This document shows, in pieces, positions 52,932 to 63,191 of a DNA stretch of 64,000 bases. Under the pieces are notes generated by a model. It searched no databases, was not told the origin of the DNA, and worked only from the letters and a program-made list of their open reading frames with translations. Origin of the DNA: Pseudomonas graminis (lineage in GTDB: Bacteria; Pseudomonadota; Gammaproteobacteria; Pseudomonadales; Pseudomonadaceae); the NCBI RefSeq assembly GCF_013201545.1, contig NZ_CP053746.1, positions 1,763,001-1,827,000 of the forward strand, in the 5' to 3' direction. A program made the translations under genes and the position numbers. Position 1 is the first letter of the stretch. The number at the start of each line of letters is the position of its first letter.

Positions 52932-55781
52932 TTAGGCCTCATCCATCGCGGCATTCAGTGACTGTTCCAGCTCGGCTTTGTAGCGCAGGAACAGGATGGT
53001 CTGACCGCGCGCATCCCCCAGAATCCCGGACAGGTCCAGGTCGGTGATGTAACAGCGGTAACGTTGCGGCTCACGGCGCTGGTCGAGAATCCGCCGCGCC
53101 ACGAAGCTGAACAGCTGATCGCCGAATTCGAGGTCGGAGAACTCCATCCCGTCGCAATACAGCGTCACGCTGACCTGGCCTGGGCTCGCCTCCTCGATAA
53201 TCGCCTGCACATCGAAGAATGGTTTTTCGATGAGCATTGCCGGGGGCGAGCGCTGCTCGACGCGGCGGGCTCGCCCTGATCCATCGGGGGTAATGCGGTA
53301 ATACAAAGCCTCCAGCGAGGTTGATTCCAGCGGGTTATCCATCGGCAACAACGCTACGCGTCGGTACATCAGCGACTGAAAGAAGCGCTGCAGCGGCACC
53401 AGCAGGCTGGATTCAGTGTGATACGGCACCTGCTGATGCCATAACGCATTGCGCTCATCGAGCACGTACAGGTCGGCATTGGGTTCGTTGATCCGGTAAA
53501 AAACCTGAATGCACTCGGGCTGCCCGTACGGGATGAACAGCGACAAGTCCGAGTCGTCCAGTGCTTGCGGGTCCAGATGAAGCGGGCTGTAGGCAGAAAG
53601 CTCCTCACCCAGATAATCAAACAGTGCCGGCACGTGTTCGAGCGTGACGTGGCTGACCTGGCCGGGGATCATTTCCAGAACGTGGTAACGCTGCTCGACC
53701 TGAATGAGATAGCGATGATTCAGGCGCCGGTCCAGCAGCAGTTGCGCGGTGCCGATGAGCTCTTCCACGCGCTGGGCGATAGCCTGCGCACGGTTGTGGC
53801 AAAAACAGCGCACGCGAATGACAGGCCTTGCGGACTTTTCCGGCAGGCCGTTGAGCAGTTCTGTCAGGCAGTCCAGCAGTGCATGGGGGCCGTCGAAGCG
53901 ATTGACCAGCACCTCGTTCCAGCTGTTGAGGGTGATCTGGTCGAAGGTCAGCACCAGATTTTCGCGGACGCCAGCGTAGCTCAGCGAGTCTGTTCGCTCG
54001 GTGGTCATCAGGATGTTCAGGTCTTTGTGGTGCCTGAGCGGGTCGATGCCTACGTTGACCAATAGCAGGATCTCGTGGGGCACGCTCGGGCTCAGCAGTA
54101 CGTCTTCATCGATCATGCCCAGCGGCAGGACAATGCTCTGCTGCAACGCGCTTTGCAGATTGAAAAGCTCGAATTCGGTGAGATCGCTGATGCCAGGGTG
54201 CAGCGCCAGGCGCGTGCTGCTGTCGATGACGTTGTTGCGATGGCACCACGTAAGCAGCTCCAGCAACTCGCGGCTGCGCTTGATCGGCGCAAACGTCTCC
54301 AACTCGTGGGCACTCAGGTTGCCGTTATAGAGACACCATTGATACCTGCCGGGCTCGCGCTTGTTAGGCAGTTGCGCCAGCGTCAGCGTATCTTCTGCCA
54401 GATCCGGCGCGATGCCCGGATTGAGAAATTCCACTTTGCCGGCTTTGCGTTCGAAGGCCGCATACAGCCGGCGCCCGAGCACATTGAGGTCGCGCTTGCT
54501 GATCGAACTGACTGCCTTTTGCGCCCGCGCGAACTGGGTCAGGAAGCGGTAACTGAGGTTGAGCTCGCCGACCAGTGCGCGACGCTCGCTGGCGACCTGA
54601 CGCACTTTCCATTGGCTGCGGCTGTCGAGCAGCGCCAGCTGACGATCGTCCCAGTTCCACTCATTGACCAGCCGCTCCAGCAGAAGACGCTGCCAACCGT
54701 TGCTGCGGTGGCGAGTGGCCCCCGTGAGTTTTTTGTTCACTTTCAGGTACAAACTGCGACGTGCCAGCTCCAGCCGCTCGGGCTCGCCCCGTGCCAGCAG
54801 GTATTCCTCGATGCGCCGGTACACCATCACGTACGGGTCCAGTTCGTCGAGGTCTACTCGCTTGGCGAACACGGCGTTCTTAAAGCGCATGCTCAGGCAC
54901 TGCACCTGCGGGTGTTCGCTGGCGTAGGCCTCGGTGAGCAGCAGTTTGAGCACCGACTTGTAGGGCGATTCGATGCCTTTGAACAACTGCCAGAGCCCGG
55001 CGCCGATAAATTCGCCCGGTGGGATGTGCGACATGTTGCCGAGGTCCAGCACCTCGTCGGCACGAATAAATCGCTTCGACAGCAGGGTGTGCGTGTATTC
55101 GGCGTAGCGCGTTTCCTCATAGACCGGCACCAGCCACCACATCGGGGTGCGCCCGGCGAGCCAGATAGCAGTGCGATAAAACTCGTCGAGTAACAGATAG
55201 TGCTGCGTCGTCCCGCAGTCCTCCCCACTCAGCTGCGCGTCGCGCTCGCCGACGACAAAACGCTCCGGATCGACGAGAAAGAAATGCGCCTCGGCACCCA
55301 TGCTCGCCGCCCAGCTTTCCAGGGACTGGCACTTCCTGCGCAACTCCTGGATTTCGTCGGCCGACAGCAGCGGGTCGTGGCAGATCCACACGTCCATGTC
55401 GCTCTGGTCAGCCTGGGCAAGGGTCCCAAGGCTGCCCATCAGAAAGATGCCGTGAATCGGCTGGGGGGGATTCACCCGGCGTGGTTTGTAGGAGAACGAC
55501 CGCGTCAAGCGCTGCGCTTCGGCAAGGGCCTGGGCGTCAGGCTCGTAATGGGAAACGCCAGCGGGGGTGGAGCCCGACACATAGCCTGGCAACAGAGGAT
55601 GATTAACGTGGAAAAACAACGGCAGCAGCGATAGCACGCTTTGCTGGCGAGGCGATAAGCCTTCGTATGCGCGCGCCAGTCGACTCTCACTCAGGGCCAG
55701 GAAGCGGCTGCGTAACTGAGCGAGGACCTTGCGATCAATGCCCTCATCCAGATCCGGGCGAATTTCGGAACTACGCGTCAT
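52932..55781 (-). CDS. cyaA: class I adenylate cyclase
   Basis: A 949-residue cyclase of the enterobacterial type. The N-terminal catalytic half holds the nucleotidyltransferase motif GSLGTLAQADQSDMDVW (near residue 115); the long C-terminal half is regulatory. It makes cAMP in the cytoplasm. The start at 55781 (MTRSSEIRPDL) is chosen because the 29 upstream residues look non-coding. Convergent with the DUF1289 gene. Confidence 0.95.
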   Translation of the reverse strand: MTRSSEIRPDLDEGIDRKVLAQLRSRFLALSESRLARAYEGLSPRQQSVLSLLPLFFHVNHPLLPGYVSGSTPAGVSHYEPDAQALAEAQRLTRSFSYKPRRVNPPQPIHGIFLMGSLGTLAQADQSDMDVWICHDPLLSADEIQELRRKCQSLESWAASMGAEAHFFLVDPERFVVGERDAQLSGEDCGTTQHYLLLDEFYRTAIWLAGRTPMWWLVPVYEETRYAEYTHTLLSKRFIRADEVLDLGNMSHIPPGEFIGAGLWQLFKGIESPYKSVLKLLLTEAYASEHPQVQCLSMRFKNAVFAKRVDLDELDPYVMVYRRIEEYLLARGEPERLELARRSLYLKVNKKLTGATRHRSNGWQRLLLERLVNEWNWDDRQLALLDSRSQWKVRQVASERRALVGELNLSYRFLTQFARAQKAVSSISKRDLNVLGRRLYAAFERKAGKVEFLNPGIAPDLAEDTLTLAQLPNKREPGRYQWCLYNGNLSAHELETFAPIKRSRELLELLTWCHRNNVIDSSTRLALHPGISDLTEFELFNLQSALQQSIVLPLGMIDEDVLLSPSVPHEILLLVNVGIDPLRHHKDLNILMTTERTDSLSYAGVRENLVLTFDQITLNSWNEVLVNRFDGPHALLDCLTELLNGLPEKSARPVIRVRCFCHNRAQAIAQRVEELIGTAQLLLDRRLNHRYLIQVEQRYHVLEMIPGQVSHVTLEHVPALFDYLGEELSAYSPLHLDPQALDDSDLSLFIPYGQPECIQVFYRINEPNADLYVLDERNALWHQQVPYHTESSLLVPLQRFFQSLMYRRVALLPMDNPLESTSLEALYYRITPDGSGRARRVEQRSPPAMLIEKPFFDVQAIIEEASPGQVSVTLYCDGMEFSDLEFGDQLFSFVARRILDQRREPQRYRCYITDLDLSGILGDARGQTILFLRYKAELEQSLNAAMDEA

Positions 55782-55928
55782 CGCGACTCGAAGCCGGCGG
55801 GCGGCACTGCATGAAGTAAAGGTGTAGCGATAATCAAGACAGCGTGGCGTCAGGCCGATACGGCACAATCGCGGGTCTTTTTTATGGCGCCATTATTTTA
55901 TCGGCGCAGCATCGTCGAAATGGAGGAT

Positions 55929-55971
55929 TCGCGAAACCTTTATTTGATGCGTACATGCAAAGGTTTCGCGA
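55929..55971. promoter_or_regulatory. 13-bp perfect inverted repeat upstream of cyaA
   Basis: TCGCGAAACCTTT (55929-55941) and AAAGGTTTCGCGA (55959-55971) are perfect complements around a 17-base loop. The element lies between the stop of the TIGR02647 gene and the cyaA start, about 150 bp before cyaA. Without a T-run it is not a standard terminator; an operator or mRNA hairpin is possible. Confidence 0.5.
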
Positions 55972-55979
55972 GGGTCGAG

Positions 55980-56231
55980 TCAGGCAGCTTCCTGGCTGGT
56001 GGCAAGAATGATCAGCAGCGATTGAGCGTGGTCGGCGGCATCCAGCCCCAGGCTGGTCAAATAGCCTCCGTCGTGTTGTGTGGTGAGGCCTTTGTCGAAG
56101 AGTCGTTGGGCGGCAGCGATGGCTGCGGGAGCCGCGGAATGGTGGTGGACCTTCAGTCCCTCTTTGGTGTTGCTCAGATTGAACAGCGACAGGATTTCCA
56201 GCTCGGCAACCAATTCAGGGGTAAACGACAT
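55980..56231 (-). CDS. TIGR02647 family small protein
   Basis: An 83-residue protein beginning MSFTPELVAELEILSLFNL, the signature of the TIGR02647 family, sometimes annotated as DNA-binding. It has a helical pattern and no signal peptide. Its role is unknown. It stands alone between cyaA and the next small gene, in the same direction. Confidence 0.82.
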   Translation of the reverse strand: MSFTPELVAELEILSLFNLSNTKEGLKVHHHSAAPAAIAAAQRLFDKGLTTQHDGGYLTSLGLDAADHAQSLLIILATSQEAA

Positions 56232-56401
56232 AGGTGCTCCAGACTTTTTCCAGTGGATACACCGCGATCAGAATCGCAGGCGTGACGGCCCCGTCGCCAT
56301 GCGGCAGCGAGGCTGTTGGAGTGTAGTCAGGTCTGGGGATTTTGCAGGAAGTATCTGGCCGGTCGTCAGGTCGGGTGAGCGACCGGCATATCTGGCAGGT
56401 G

Positions 56402-56695
56402 TTACTCGTCTTCCGCCAGTCGCACGCCCGGCGGCATGTCGGGCAGTGCACGCAGGGCGGCTTCGTACCAGGCAGTATTAAACGGGCGATCTTCAGCCAG
56501 GATCCCGTCGATCTCCAATGCCAGAATGTGGGCCATCATCTGCAGAATCTCTTCGCGCTCGATGCCCACCAGGGTCAGCTTGTTGTAGGTGGCTTTGGCC
56601 GCTGGCGGGTTGTCGCTCTCGATCTGATTTTCGATGGCTTCAATCAGCGTCGCTTCCGCAAACTCTTCTTCGTCGTTTTCGATGTTGTCGCTCAT
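56402..56695 (-). CDS. small conserved hypothetical protein
   Basis: A 97-residue acidic protein (MSDNIENDEEEFAEA start; PFNTAWYEAALRALPD near the C-terminus) that I do not recognise beyond its conserved place next to argH in Pseudomonas. A GAGA site supports ATG 56695; a longer version from 56737 is possible. The 170-bp gap on its downstream side shows nothing. Confidence 0.7.
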   Translation of the reverse strand: MSDNIENDEEEFAEATLIEAIENQIESDNPPAAKATYNKLTLVGIEREEILQMMAHILALEIDGILAEDRPFNTAWYEAALRALPDMPPGVRLAEDE

Positions 56696-56727
56696 GTGGT
56701 TCTCGATGTCCTGCCAATTGAATGGCA

Positions 56728-56744
56728 TCGCCCGCATCGGGCGA
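56728..56744 (-). other. hairpin after argH
   Basis: TCGCCCG/CGGGCGA with a three-base loop, 15 bp past the argH stop. It has no T-run, so it may be only a partial terminator or an mRNA-stabilising hairpin before the following small gene. Confidence 0.5.
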
Positions 56745-56758
56745 CGCCGTTTATGCGT

Positions 56759-58153
56759 TTAGCGGGTGGCGAGCAAATGCTGGCCACGCACAACCGCGGC
56801 CTTGACCTGCTCCGGCGCCGTGCCGCCGATGTGATTACGAGCGTTGACCGAGCCCTCGAGCGTCAGCACCGCAAAGACGTCCTGGTCGATCTGGTCGCTG
56901 AACTGACGCAGCTCGTCCAGCGTCATCTCGGCCAGATCCTTGCCGGTCTCGACGCCATGCTTCACCGCGTGACCCACAATCTCGTGGCAATCACGGAATG
57001 GTAAGCCACGGCGGACCAGATAGTCGGCCAGGTCGGTTGCCGTGGAGAAGCCACGCAGCGCGGCTTCGCGCATCATGGCGTGCTTGGGTTTGATCGCCGG
57101 GATCATGTCGGCGAAGGCACGCAGCGAGTCGCGAAGGGTGTCGGCAGCGTCGAACAGCGGCTCCTTGTCTTCCTGATTGTCCTTGTTGTAGGCCAGCGGT
57201 TGGCCCTTCATCAAGGTCAGCAGGCCCATCAGAGCGCCGAATACGCGGCCGCTTTTGCCACGGACCAGTTCAGGAACATCAGGGTTTTTCTTTTGCGGCA
57301 TGATCGAGCTGCCGGTGCAGAAGCGATCAGGCAGGTCGATGAACTGAAACTGCGCGCTGGTCCACAGCACCAGCTCTTCGGAGAAACGCGACAGGTGCAT
57401 CATCGCGATGCTCGCGGCAGAGCAGAACTCGATGGCGAAGTCGCGATCGGAGACGCTGTCCAGCGAGTTGCCGCCGACGGCCTCGAAGCCCAGCAGTTGG
57501 CAGGTCAGTTCGCGGTCAATCGGGTACGTGGTGCCGGCCAGCGCGGCGCTGCCCAAGGGCATGCGATTGGTGCGCTTGCGGCAATCGACCAGACGCTCGT
57601 AATCACGGCTGAGCATTTCGAACCACGCCAGCATGTGGTGGCCGAAGGTCACCGGTTGCGCGGTCTGCAGGTGAGTGAAGCCCGGCATGATGGTGTCGGC
57701 TTCGCGCTCGGCGAGCCCCAGCAGGCCTTCTTGCAGGCGAGTGATTTCAGCCAGAATCAGGTCGATTTCGTCACGCAGCCACAGGCGGATGTCGGTGGCG
57801 ACCTGGTCGTTGCGGCTGCGCCCGGTGTGCAGCTTTTTACCGGTGACGCCGATGCGATCAGTCAGGCGCGCTTCGATGTTCATGTGCACGTCTTCGAGGT
57901 CCACGCGCCAGTCAAACGTGCCGGCTTCGATCTCGCCCTGAATGCTCTTCAGCCCGTCGATGATCGTGTCGCGCTCGGCATCGGTCAGCACGCCGACTTT
58001 GGCCAGCATCGTGGCGTGGGCGACGGAGCCCATGATGTCGTGGCGATAAAGGCGCTGATCGAAGGTGACGGAGGCGGTGAAGCGTGCGACGAAGGCGTCG
58101 ACGGGTTCACTGAAGCGGCCGCCCCAGGACTGGTTGGTCTTGTCGGTGCTCAT
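56759..58153 (-). CDS. argH: argininosuccinate lyase
   Basis: A 464-residue ArgH, last step of arginine synthesis. The fumarase-superfamily signature [12 protein letters not shown] is intact, with HTGRSRNDQ and [10 protein letters not shown]. Divergent from algZ with 146 bp between starts, as in P. aeruginosa. Confidence 0.97.
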   Translation of the reverse strand: MSTDKTNQSWGGRFSEPVDAFVARFTASVTFDQRLYRHDIMGSVAHATMLAKVGVLTDAERDTIIDGLKSIQGEIEAGTFDWRVDLEDVHMNIEARLTDRIGVTGKKLHTGRSRNDQVATDIRLWLRDEIDLILAEITRLQEGLLGLAEREADTIMPGFTHLQTAQPVTFGHHMLAWFEMLSRDYERLVDCRKRTNRMPLGSAALAGTTYPIDRELTCQLLGFEAVGGNSLDSVSDRDFAIEFCSAASIAMMHLSRFSEELVLWTSAQFQFIDLPDRFCTGSSIMPQKKNPDVPELVRGKSGRVFGALMGLLTLMKGQPLAYNKDNQEDKEPLFDAADTLRDSLRAFADMIPAIKPKHAMMREAALRGFSTATDLADYLVRRGLPFRDCHEIVGHAVKHGVETGKDLAEMTLDELRQFSDQIDQDVFAVLTLEGSVNARNHIGGTAPEQVKAAVVRGQHLLATR

Positions 58154-58299
58154 GATTCGCTCGCTGCTTTGCTGGTGGCTGAAACTGATGAAAAACCGGC
58201 GCCGGCCGATTCTAAAGACGCGGGCGATGATAACAGCATTGCCGCTTATTTATCCCCGGCGGCTTGCCTGCGACGGTATGAGCGAAGAGACTGGCGGCC

Positions 58300-59382
58300 A
58301 TGCAAAACGAGCGCAAACAACCGGGGCAGAGCAGTGCGCCCGGCAAAGAGTTCTTCCTCCCGGAACTGTGCCTGCCACAGGCGTTGCTGATGCTGGTGGT
58401 GCTGGCGGAGTTGCTGGTCTTCGTGCTCGTGCTCATCGAGCCCATGCGGCCGGAGTTCGACTGGGTGCGTCTGGCGCTGATTTCTCTTTTCGTGCAGTGG
58501 ATCGTGCTGCTGTCCGCCGCGCTGCTGTGTGGCTTGCGTCCCTGGCTGGCGCGGATGCGTGCTGGCGTGGCCGGCTGCATCGGTTGTCTGCTGGTGGTCG
58601 CGGTGACGCTGATGTGCACCGCCGTGACTGACTATTACCAAGTGAATCCCCCGACCTCGTTCAATGGGGTCGTCGAGCGGTACCTGCGTTACGCCCTGAT
58701 CGCCTTGATCATGTCCGCACTGATGCTGCGGTACTTTTACCTGCAGAGTCAGTGGCGAAAACAGCAGCAGGCCGAACTTCAGGCCAGGATCGAGTCCCTG
58801 CAGGCGCGGATTCGCCCGCATTTTCTGTTCAATACACTCAATAGCATCGCCAGCCTGGTCACCAGCGATCCGGTCAAGGCGGAGCAGGCGGTGCTTGATC
58901 TGTCTGACCTGTTTCGGGCCAGTCTGGGCAAGCCCGGCAGCCTGACGACATGGCGTGAAGAGCTTGATTTGGCGAAACGCTATTTATCGATTGAGCAATA
59001 TCGACTTGGCGAGCGTCTACAGTTGGACTGGGCCATAAGTGCAATTCCCGACGACTTGCCAATTCCCCAGCTAACCTTGCAGCCATTATTGGAAAACGCG
59101 TTGATTTACGGCATCGCGCCCCGCATTGAAGGCGGCGTGGTCAGAGTTGAGGCGGACTACGAACGGGGAGTATTCATATTGCGCGTCAGTAATCCATACG
59201 ATGAGGCCGCCCTGGGGCAAAACCCGAGCGGCACTCAGCAGGCCTTGGCAAACATCGGCGCTCGACTCACGGCACTTTTCGGCCCTCTCGCCAGTCTGAG
59301 CGTGGAGCGCCGAGACGGTCGTCACTTCACCTGTCTACGCTATCCTTGTGCGAGACTCACGCAGGAAGCCAGAGCAATATGA
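58300..59382 (+). CDS. algZ: AlgZ/FimS, LytS-type sensor histidine kinase
   Basis: A 360-residue kinase: four hydrophobic helices in residues 25-148, then a His_kinase domain with RPHFLFNTLNS (phospho-acceptor candidate His174) and a reduced ATPase region (PLLENALIYGI). It partners AlgR in control of alginate, type IV pili and virulence. Its TGA overlaps the algR start (ATGA). Confidence 0.94.
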   Translation: MQNERKQPGQSSAPGKEFFLPELCLPQALLMLVVLAELLVFVLVLIEPMRPEFDWVRLALISLFVQWIVLLSAALLCGLRPWLARMRAGVAGCIGCLLVVAVTLMCTAVTDYYQVNPPTSFNGVVERYLRYALIALIMSALMLRYFYLQSQWRKQQQAELQARIESLQARIRPHFLFNTLNSIASLVTSDPVKAEQAVLDLSDLFRASLGKPGSLTTWREELDLAKRYLSIEQYRLGERLQLDWAISAIPDDLPIPQLTLQPLLENALIYGIAPRIEGGVVRVEADYERGVFILRVSNPYDEAALGQNPSGTQQALANIGARLTALFGPLASLSVERRDGRHFTCLRYPCARLTQEARAI

Positions 59383-60125
59383 ATGTCCTGATCGTTGATG
59401 ACGAACCCCTAGCCCGAGAGCGCCTGAGCCGTATGGTAAGCGAGCTCGAGGGTTACAAGGTTCTGGAACCCAGCGCCACAAATGGCGAAGAAGCATTGCA
59501 GCTGATTGAAAATTTGAAACCCGACGTGGTGTTGCTGGATATCCGCATGCCTGGCCTGGATGGACTTCAGGTCGCGGCAAAATTGTGCGAGCGCGACGCC
59601 CCTCCCGCCGTCGTGTTTTGCACGGCCCACGATGAATTTGCGCTAGAAGCCTTCCGGGTCAGCGCCGTGGGTTTCCTGGTCAAGCCGGTTCGTCCAGAGC
59701 ACTTGATCGATGCGTTGCGCAAGGCCGAGCGGCCAAATCGCGTGCAGCTGGCAGCGATGACCCGGCCTGCTGCGGAAAGCGGCGCCGGCCCGCGCAGTCA
59801 CATCAGCGCGCGTACCCGAAAGGGCATTGAGCTGATCCCGCTCGCTGAGGTGATCTATTTCATCGCTGATCATAAATACGTGACCCTGCGCCACGAAGGC
59901 GGCGAAGTGCTGCTGGATGAGCCGCTTAAAGCTCTGGAAGATGAGTTCGGCGATCGCTTCGTGCGTATTCACCGCAACGCGCTGGTTGCCCGTGAGCGCA
60001 TCGAACGCCTGCAGCGCACGCCGCTGGGCCATTTCCAGTTGTTCCTCAAGGGGCTCAACGGTGATGCGTTGATCGTCAGCCGCCGGCACGTTGCCGGTGT
60101 GCGCAAGATGATGCAGCAGTTGTAA
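59379..60125 (+). CDS. algR: AlgR, LytTR response regulator
   Basis: A 248-residue regulator. The receiver (1-115) has phosphorylation site Asp54 (VLLDIRMPG) and a Lys in LVKPV. The LytTR DNA-binding domain spans about 145-245 (YFIADHKYVTLRH, FVRIHRNALVA). The start at 59379 is canonical (MNVLIVDDEPLAR). In P. aeruginosa AlgR drives algD, algC and the fimU pilin cluster. Confidence 0.96.
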   Translation: MNVLIVDDEPLARERLSRMVSELEGYKVLEPSATNGEEALQLIENLKPDVVLLDIRMPGLDGLQVAAKLCERDAPPAVVFCTAHDEFALEAFRVSAVGFLVKPVRPEHLIDALRKAERPNRVQLAAMTRPAAESGAGPRSHISARTRKGIELIPLAEVIYFIADHKYVTLRHEGGEVLLDEPLKALEDEFGDRFVRIHRNALVARERIERLQRTPLGHFQLFLKGLNGDALIVSRRHVAGVRKMMQQL

Positions 60126-60287
60126 GCAAGTGCCGCGAAGGCGATGCCGTGCGATGCGGGCGACATGCCGTCGCATGGCGTGGGCAGGTTGATTGAGATC
60201 ATGATGCGCAACGATTGAATACAGTCATTCGGTCCGATCCGGCCGAGCTGTTATTATTCGCCGCATTCACTCAGTACGGACCGGTTC

Positions 60288-61229
60288 ATGTCTTCTCGCG
60301 AAATCCGCATCGCCACCCGCAAAAGCGCCCTGGCCCTCTGGCAAGCCGAGTACGTCAAGGCGCGTCTGGAGCAGGCGCATCCCGGCCTGATCGTGACGCT
60401 GGTGCCGATGGTCAGTCGCGGCGACAAGCTGCTGGACTCGCCGCTCTCGAAAATCGGTGGCAAGGGTCTGTTCGTCAAGGAGCTGGAAACAGCCCTGATG
60501 GAGCACACAGCCGACATCGCCGTCCACTCGATGAAAGACGTCCCGATGGACTTCCCTCAGGGGCTCGGCCTGTTCTGTATCTGCGAACGCGAAGACCCGC
60601 GCGACGCCTTTGTTTCCAACACTTACGCCAGTCTCGATGAGCTGCCCGCCGGAGCCGTGGTCGGAACGTCGAGCCTGCGTCGACAGGCTCAGTTGCTGGC
60701 GCGTCGGCCTGACCTGCAAATCCGGTTTCTGCGTGGCAACGTCAACACGCGACTCGCCAAACTGGACGCGGGTGAGTACGACGCGATCATCCTTGCCGCG
60801 GCCGGCCTGATCCGTCTGGGTTTCGAAGACCGCATCACCGCCCCCATCAGCATCGACCACAGCTTGCCGGCTGGCGGGCAGGGCGCAGTGGGCATTGAAT
60901 GCCGCAGCGTCGACATCGAACTTCATGCCTTGCTGGCCCCGCTGCACCATGACGACACTGCCGTGCGGGTCACCGCCGAGCGCGCGCTGAACAAGCACCT
61001 CAACGGTGGTTGCCAGGTGCCGATCGCCTGCTACGCCGTGCTGGAAGGCGAGCACCTGTGGCTGCGCGGTCTGGTGGGCGACCCCTCCGGCACCGTGCTG
61101 CTGCACGCAGAAGCGCGCGCGCCACAAGTGGACGCCCAAGCGCTGGGCGTGCAAGTGGCCGAAGCTCTGCTGGCTCAAGGTGCAGCGAAGATTCTCAAAG
61201 CGGTATACGGCGAGGCTGACGGCGAGTGA
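60288..61229 (+). CDS. hemC: hydroxymethylbilane synthase
   Basis: A 313-residue porphobilinogen deaminase. The dipyrromethane cofactor attaches to Cys242 ([11 protein letters not shown]); R-rich [10 protein letters not shown] and the Asp in [10 protein letters not shown] are conserved. First of four haem genes; the GTGA overlap with hemD indicates coupling. The 162-bp gap after algR holds its promoter region. Confidence 0.97.
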   Translation: MSSREIRIATRKSALALWQAEYVKARLEQAHPGLIVTLVPMVSRGDKLLDSPLSKIGGKGLFVKELETALMEHTADIAVHSMKDVPMDFPQGLGLFCICEREDPRDAFVSNTYASLDELPAGAVVGTSSLRRQAQLLARRPDLQIRFLRGNVNTRLAKLDAGEYDAIILAAAGLIRLGFEDRITAPISIDHSLPAGGQGAVGIECRSVDIELHALLAPLHHDDTAVRVTAERALNKHLNGGCQVPIACYAVLEGEHLWLRGLVGDPSGTVLLHAEARAPQVDAQALGVQVAEALLAQGAAKILKAVYGEADGE

Positions 61230-61999
61230 AAGCCTGGCGCCTGCTGCTCACGCGTCCGGCTGAAGAATCGCAGGCGCTCGCGCAGACCTTGGCTGAGGTT
61301 GGCGTGCACAGCGCCAGCCTGCCGCTGCTGCAGATCGAGCCTTTGCCGGTGTCAGAAGCCAACCGCTCGATCATCTACGACCTCGCCGCGTACTGCGCGG
61401 TTATCGTCGTCAGCAAGCCGGCCGCGCGCCTGGGGCTGGCGATGCTCGATGAAGTCTGGCCACAGCCGCCAATGCAGAAGTGGTTCACCGTGGGCGCCGC
61501 CACCGCGCAAATTCTTGATGATTACGGATTGCATGTGTTCTTCCCTGAGCATGGCGACGACAGCGAAGCGCTTCTCGACCTGCCGCAGTTTCAACAGGCC
61601 GTCTCGGGTTACGACCCCAAAGTGCTGATCATGCGTGGCGAAGACGGTCGCGAGCTGCTGGCCGAACGGTTGCGTGAGCGTGGTGTGGTGGTCGATTACC
61701 TGCCGCTGTATCGTCGCAACCTGCCGCAATACCCGGCTTTCGCACTGCCTCATACCGTAAAGGCGGAACGCTTGAATGGGCTGGTGGTCAGCAGTGGACA
61801 GGGTTTCGAGCATCTGCGCGAGTTGGCGGGCGACGCCTGGCCTACGCTTGCGCAGATGCCTTTATTTGTACCAAGCCCCCGGGTCGCCGAAATGGCGCGT
61901 GCTGCCGGGGTCCTTACCGTAGTGGATTGCCGTGGCGCCAGCGCCCCGGCCTTGTTGGCAGCATTGCGTGAACACCCCGCGCCTGCCTTACAGGTGTAA
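61226..61999 (+). CDS. hemD: uroporphyrinogen-III synthase
   Basis: A 257-residue HemD that closes hydroxymethylbilane to uroporphyrinogen III. The family is weakly conserved; [16 protein letters not shown] at the start and [10 protein letters not shown] in the second lobe fit. The start is GTG 61226, overlapping the hemC stop. Confidence 0.94.
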   Translation: MKAWRLLLTRPAEESQALAQTLAEVGVHSASLPLLQIEPLPVSEANRSIIYDLAAYCAVIVVSKPAARLGLAMLDEVWPQPPMQKWFTVGAATAQILDDYGLHVFFPEHGDDSEALLDLPQFQQAVSGYDPKVLIMRGEDGRELLAERLRERGVVVDYLPLYRRNLPQYPAFALPHTVKAERLNGLVVSSGQGFEHLRELAGDAWPTLAQMPLFVPSPRVAEMARAAGVLTVVDCRGASAPALLAALREHPAPALQV

Positions 62000-62048
62000 G
62001 GGTCGATCAGTCGGATTACGCGACGCCCAAAATGCGAAGGATGGATAC

Positions 62049-63191
62049 GTGAGCGAAACAGTCTTGCCAAAAGATGACGTTGAACCGGTACTGGCCAAAC
62101 CTGAGCCGCTGCCGGATCCAGCGTACAAAGAACCGTCGAGTCGCCGTAGCAGCAACGGGCTCGCCATACTGGCGCTGTTGCTGGGCGCTGCGGGCGTTGC
62201 CGTTGGCGGCTGGAGTGTTTGGCAACTGCGCGCCATGCAGACCGGTCACCAGGAGCAGTCAGGTCAGCTGCAGGACATCGGTTCGCAGACCCAGGCGCTC
62301 AAGCAGAGCGAGCAGCAAATCGCCGCACGTCTGGCGCAATTGCCACCGGCGCAGGAGCTGGAGGATCGCCGTCGCCTCGTTACGCAGTTGCAGGGTGATC
62401 AGCAGCGACTGAGCCAGCGTGTGGAGACTGTGCTCGGCGCCAGCCGCAAGGATTGGCGTCTGGCCGAGGCGGAGCATCTGCTACGGCTGGCGAGCCTGAG
62501 ACTGTCTGCACTGCAAGACGTCAACAGCGCTGCAGCGCTGGTTCAGGGCGCCGACGAGATTCTGCGCGAGCAGGACGATCCGGGTGCGTTCGCGGCTCGC
62601 GAGCAATTGGCCAAAAGCCTGACCGCGCTGCGCAGCGTCGACCAACCGGATCGCACCGGACTGTTTCTGCAATTGGCGGCCGTGCGGGATCAAGTCGCGC
62701 AGTTGAATGAGCTGGCGCCGGAATACAAGGACAAGGGCGATTCGCTGTTCGGTTTGACCGATGGCAGTGAGGACAGCTATTGGGCCAAGTGGTGGGACAA
62801 GATTTCCCAGTTCGTGCGCATCGACTTCAACGCAGACAAGAATATTCGTCCGTTGCTGGCAGGCCAGAGCCTGACCCAGGTTCGTCTGGCGTTAAGCCTG
62901 GCTATCGAGCAGGCGCAATGGGCTGCGCTCAACGGCCAGGCCCCGGTCTACGAGAAGGCCGTGGCTGAAGCGCGCAGCGTCCTGGACGACAATTTCAATC
63001 GCGATAACCAGCAAAGCAAAGCGCTTGGGCAGCGTCTGGACGAGCTCAGCAAACAGCCGGTCTCCGTCGCGACCCCTGACCTGACACAAAGTCTGGCGGC
63101 GGTGCAGGCGTATCTCGAACAGCGTCATACGCCTGTCGGCGGTGCGCTGGAGAAACGCCCTGACGAGGCGCAGCCTGGGAAACAGCCATGA
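62049..63191 (+). CDS. hemX: HemX-like inner-membrane protein
   Basis: A 380-residue protein with one TM helix near residues 35-57 and a periplasmic coiled-coil part (about 65-140). It belongs to the HemX family, often mislabelled uroporphyrinogen methyltransferase although it lacks that domain. The start is GTG 62049 after AAGGA; it overlaps hemY (ATGA). Confidence 0.9.
   Translation: MSETVLPKDDVEPVLAKPEPLPDPAYKEPSSRRSSNGLAILALLLGAAGVAVGGWSVWQLRAMQTGHQEQSGQLQDIGSQTQALKQSEQQIAARLAQLPPAQELEDRRRLVTQLQGDQQRLSQRVETVLGASRKDWRLAEAEHLLRLASLRLSALQDVNSAAALVQGADEILREQDDPGAFAAREQLAKSLTALRSVDQPDRTGLFLQLAAVRDQVAQLNELAPEYKDKGDSLFGLTDGSEDSYWAKWWDKISQFVRIDFNADKNIRPLLAGQSLTQVRLALSLAIEQAQWAALNGQAPVYEKAVAEARSVLDDNFNRDNQQSKALGQRLDELSKQPVSVATPDLTQSLAAVQAYLEQRHTPVGGALEKRPDEAQPGKQP

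Noticed and set aside
57080..58390. A 436-residue open frame antisense to argH
   Set aside because: No recognisable domain, and it runs across the argH-algZ intergenic region; argH has all catalytic motifs.
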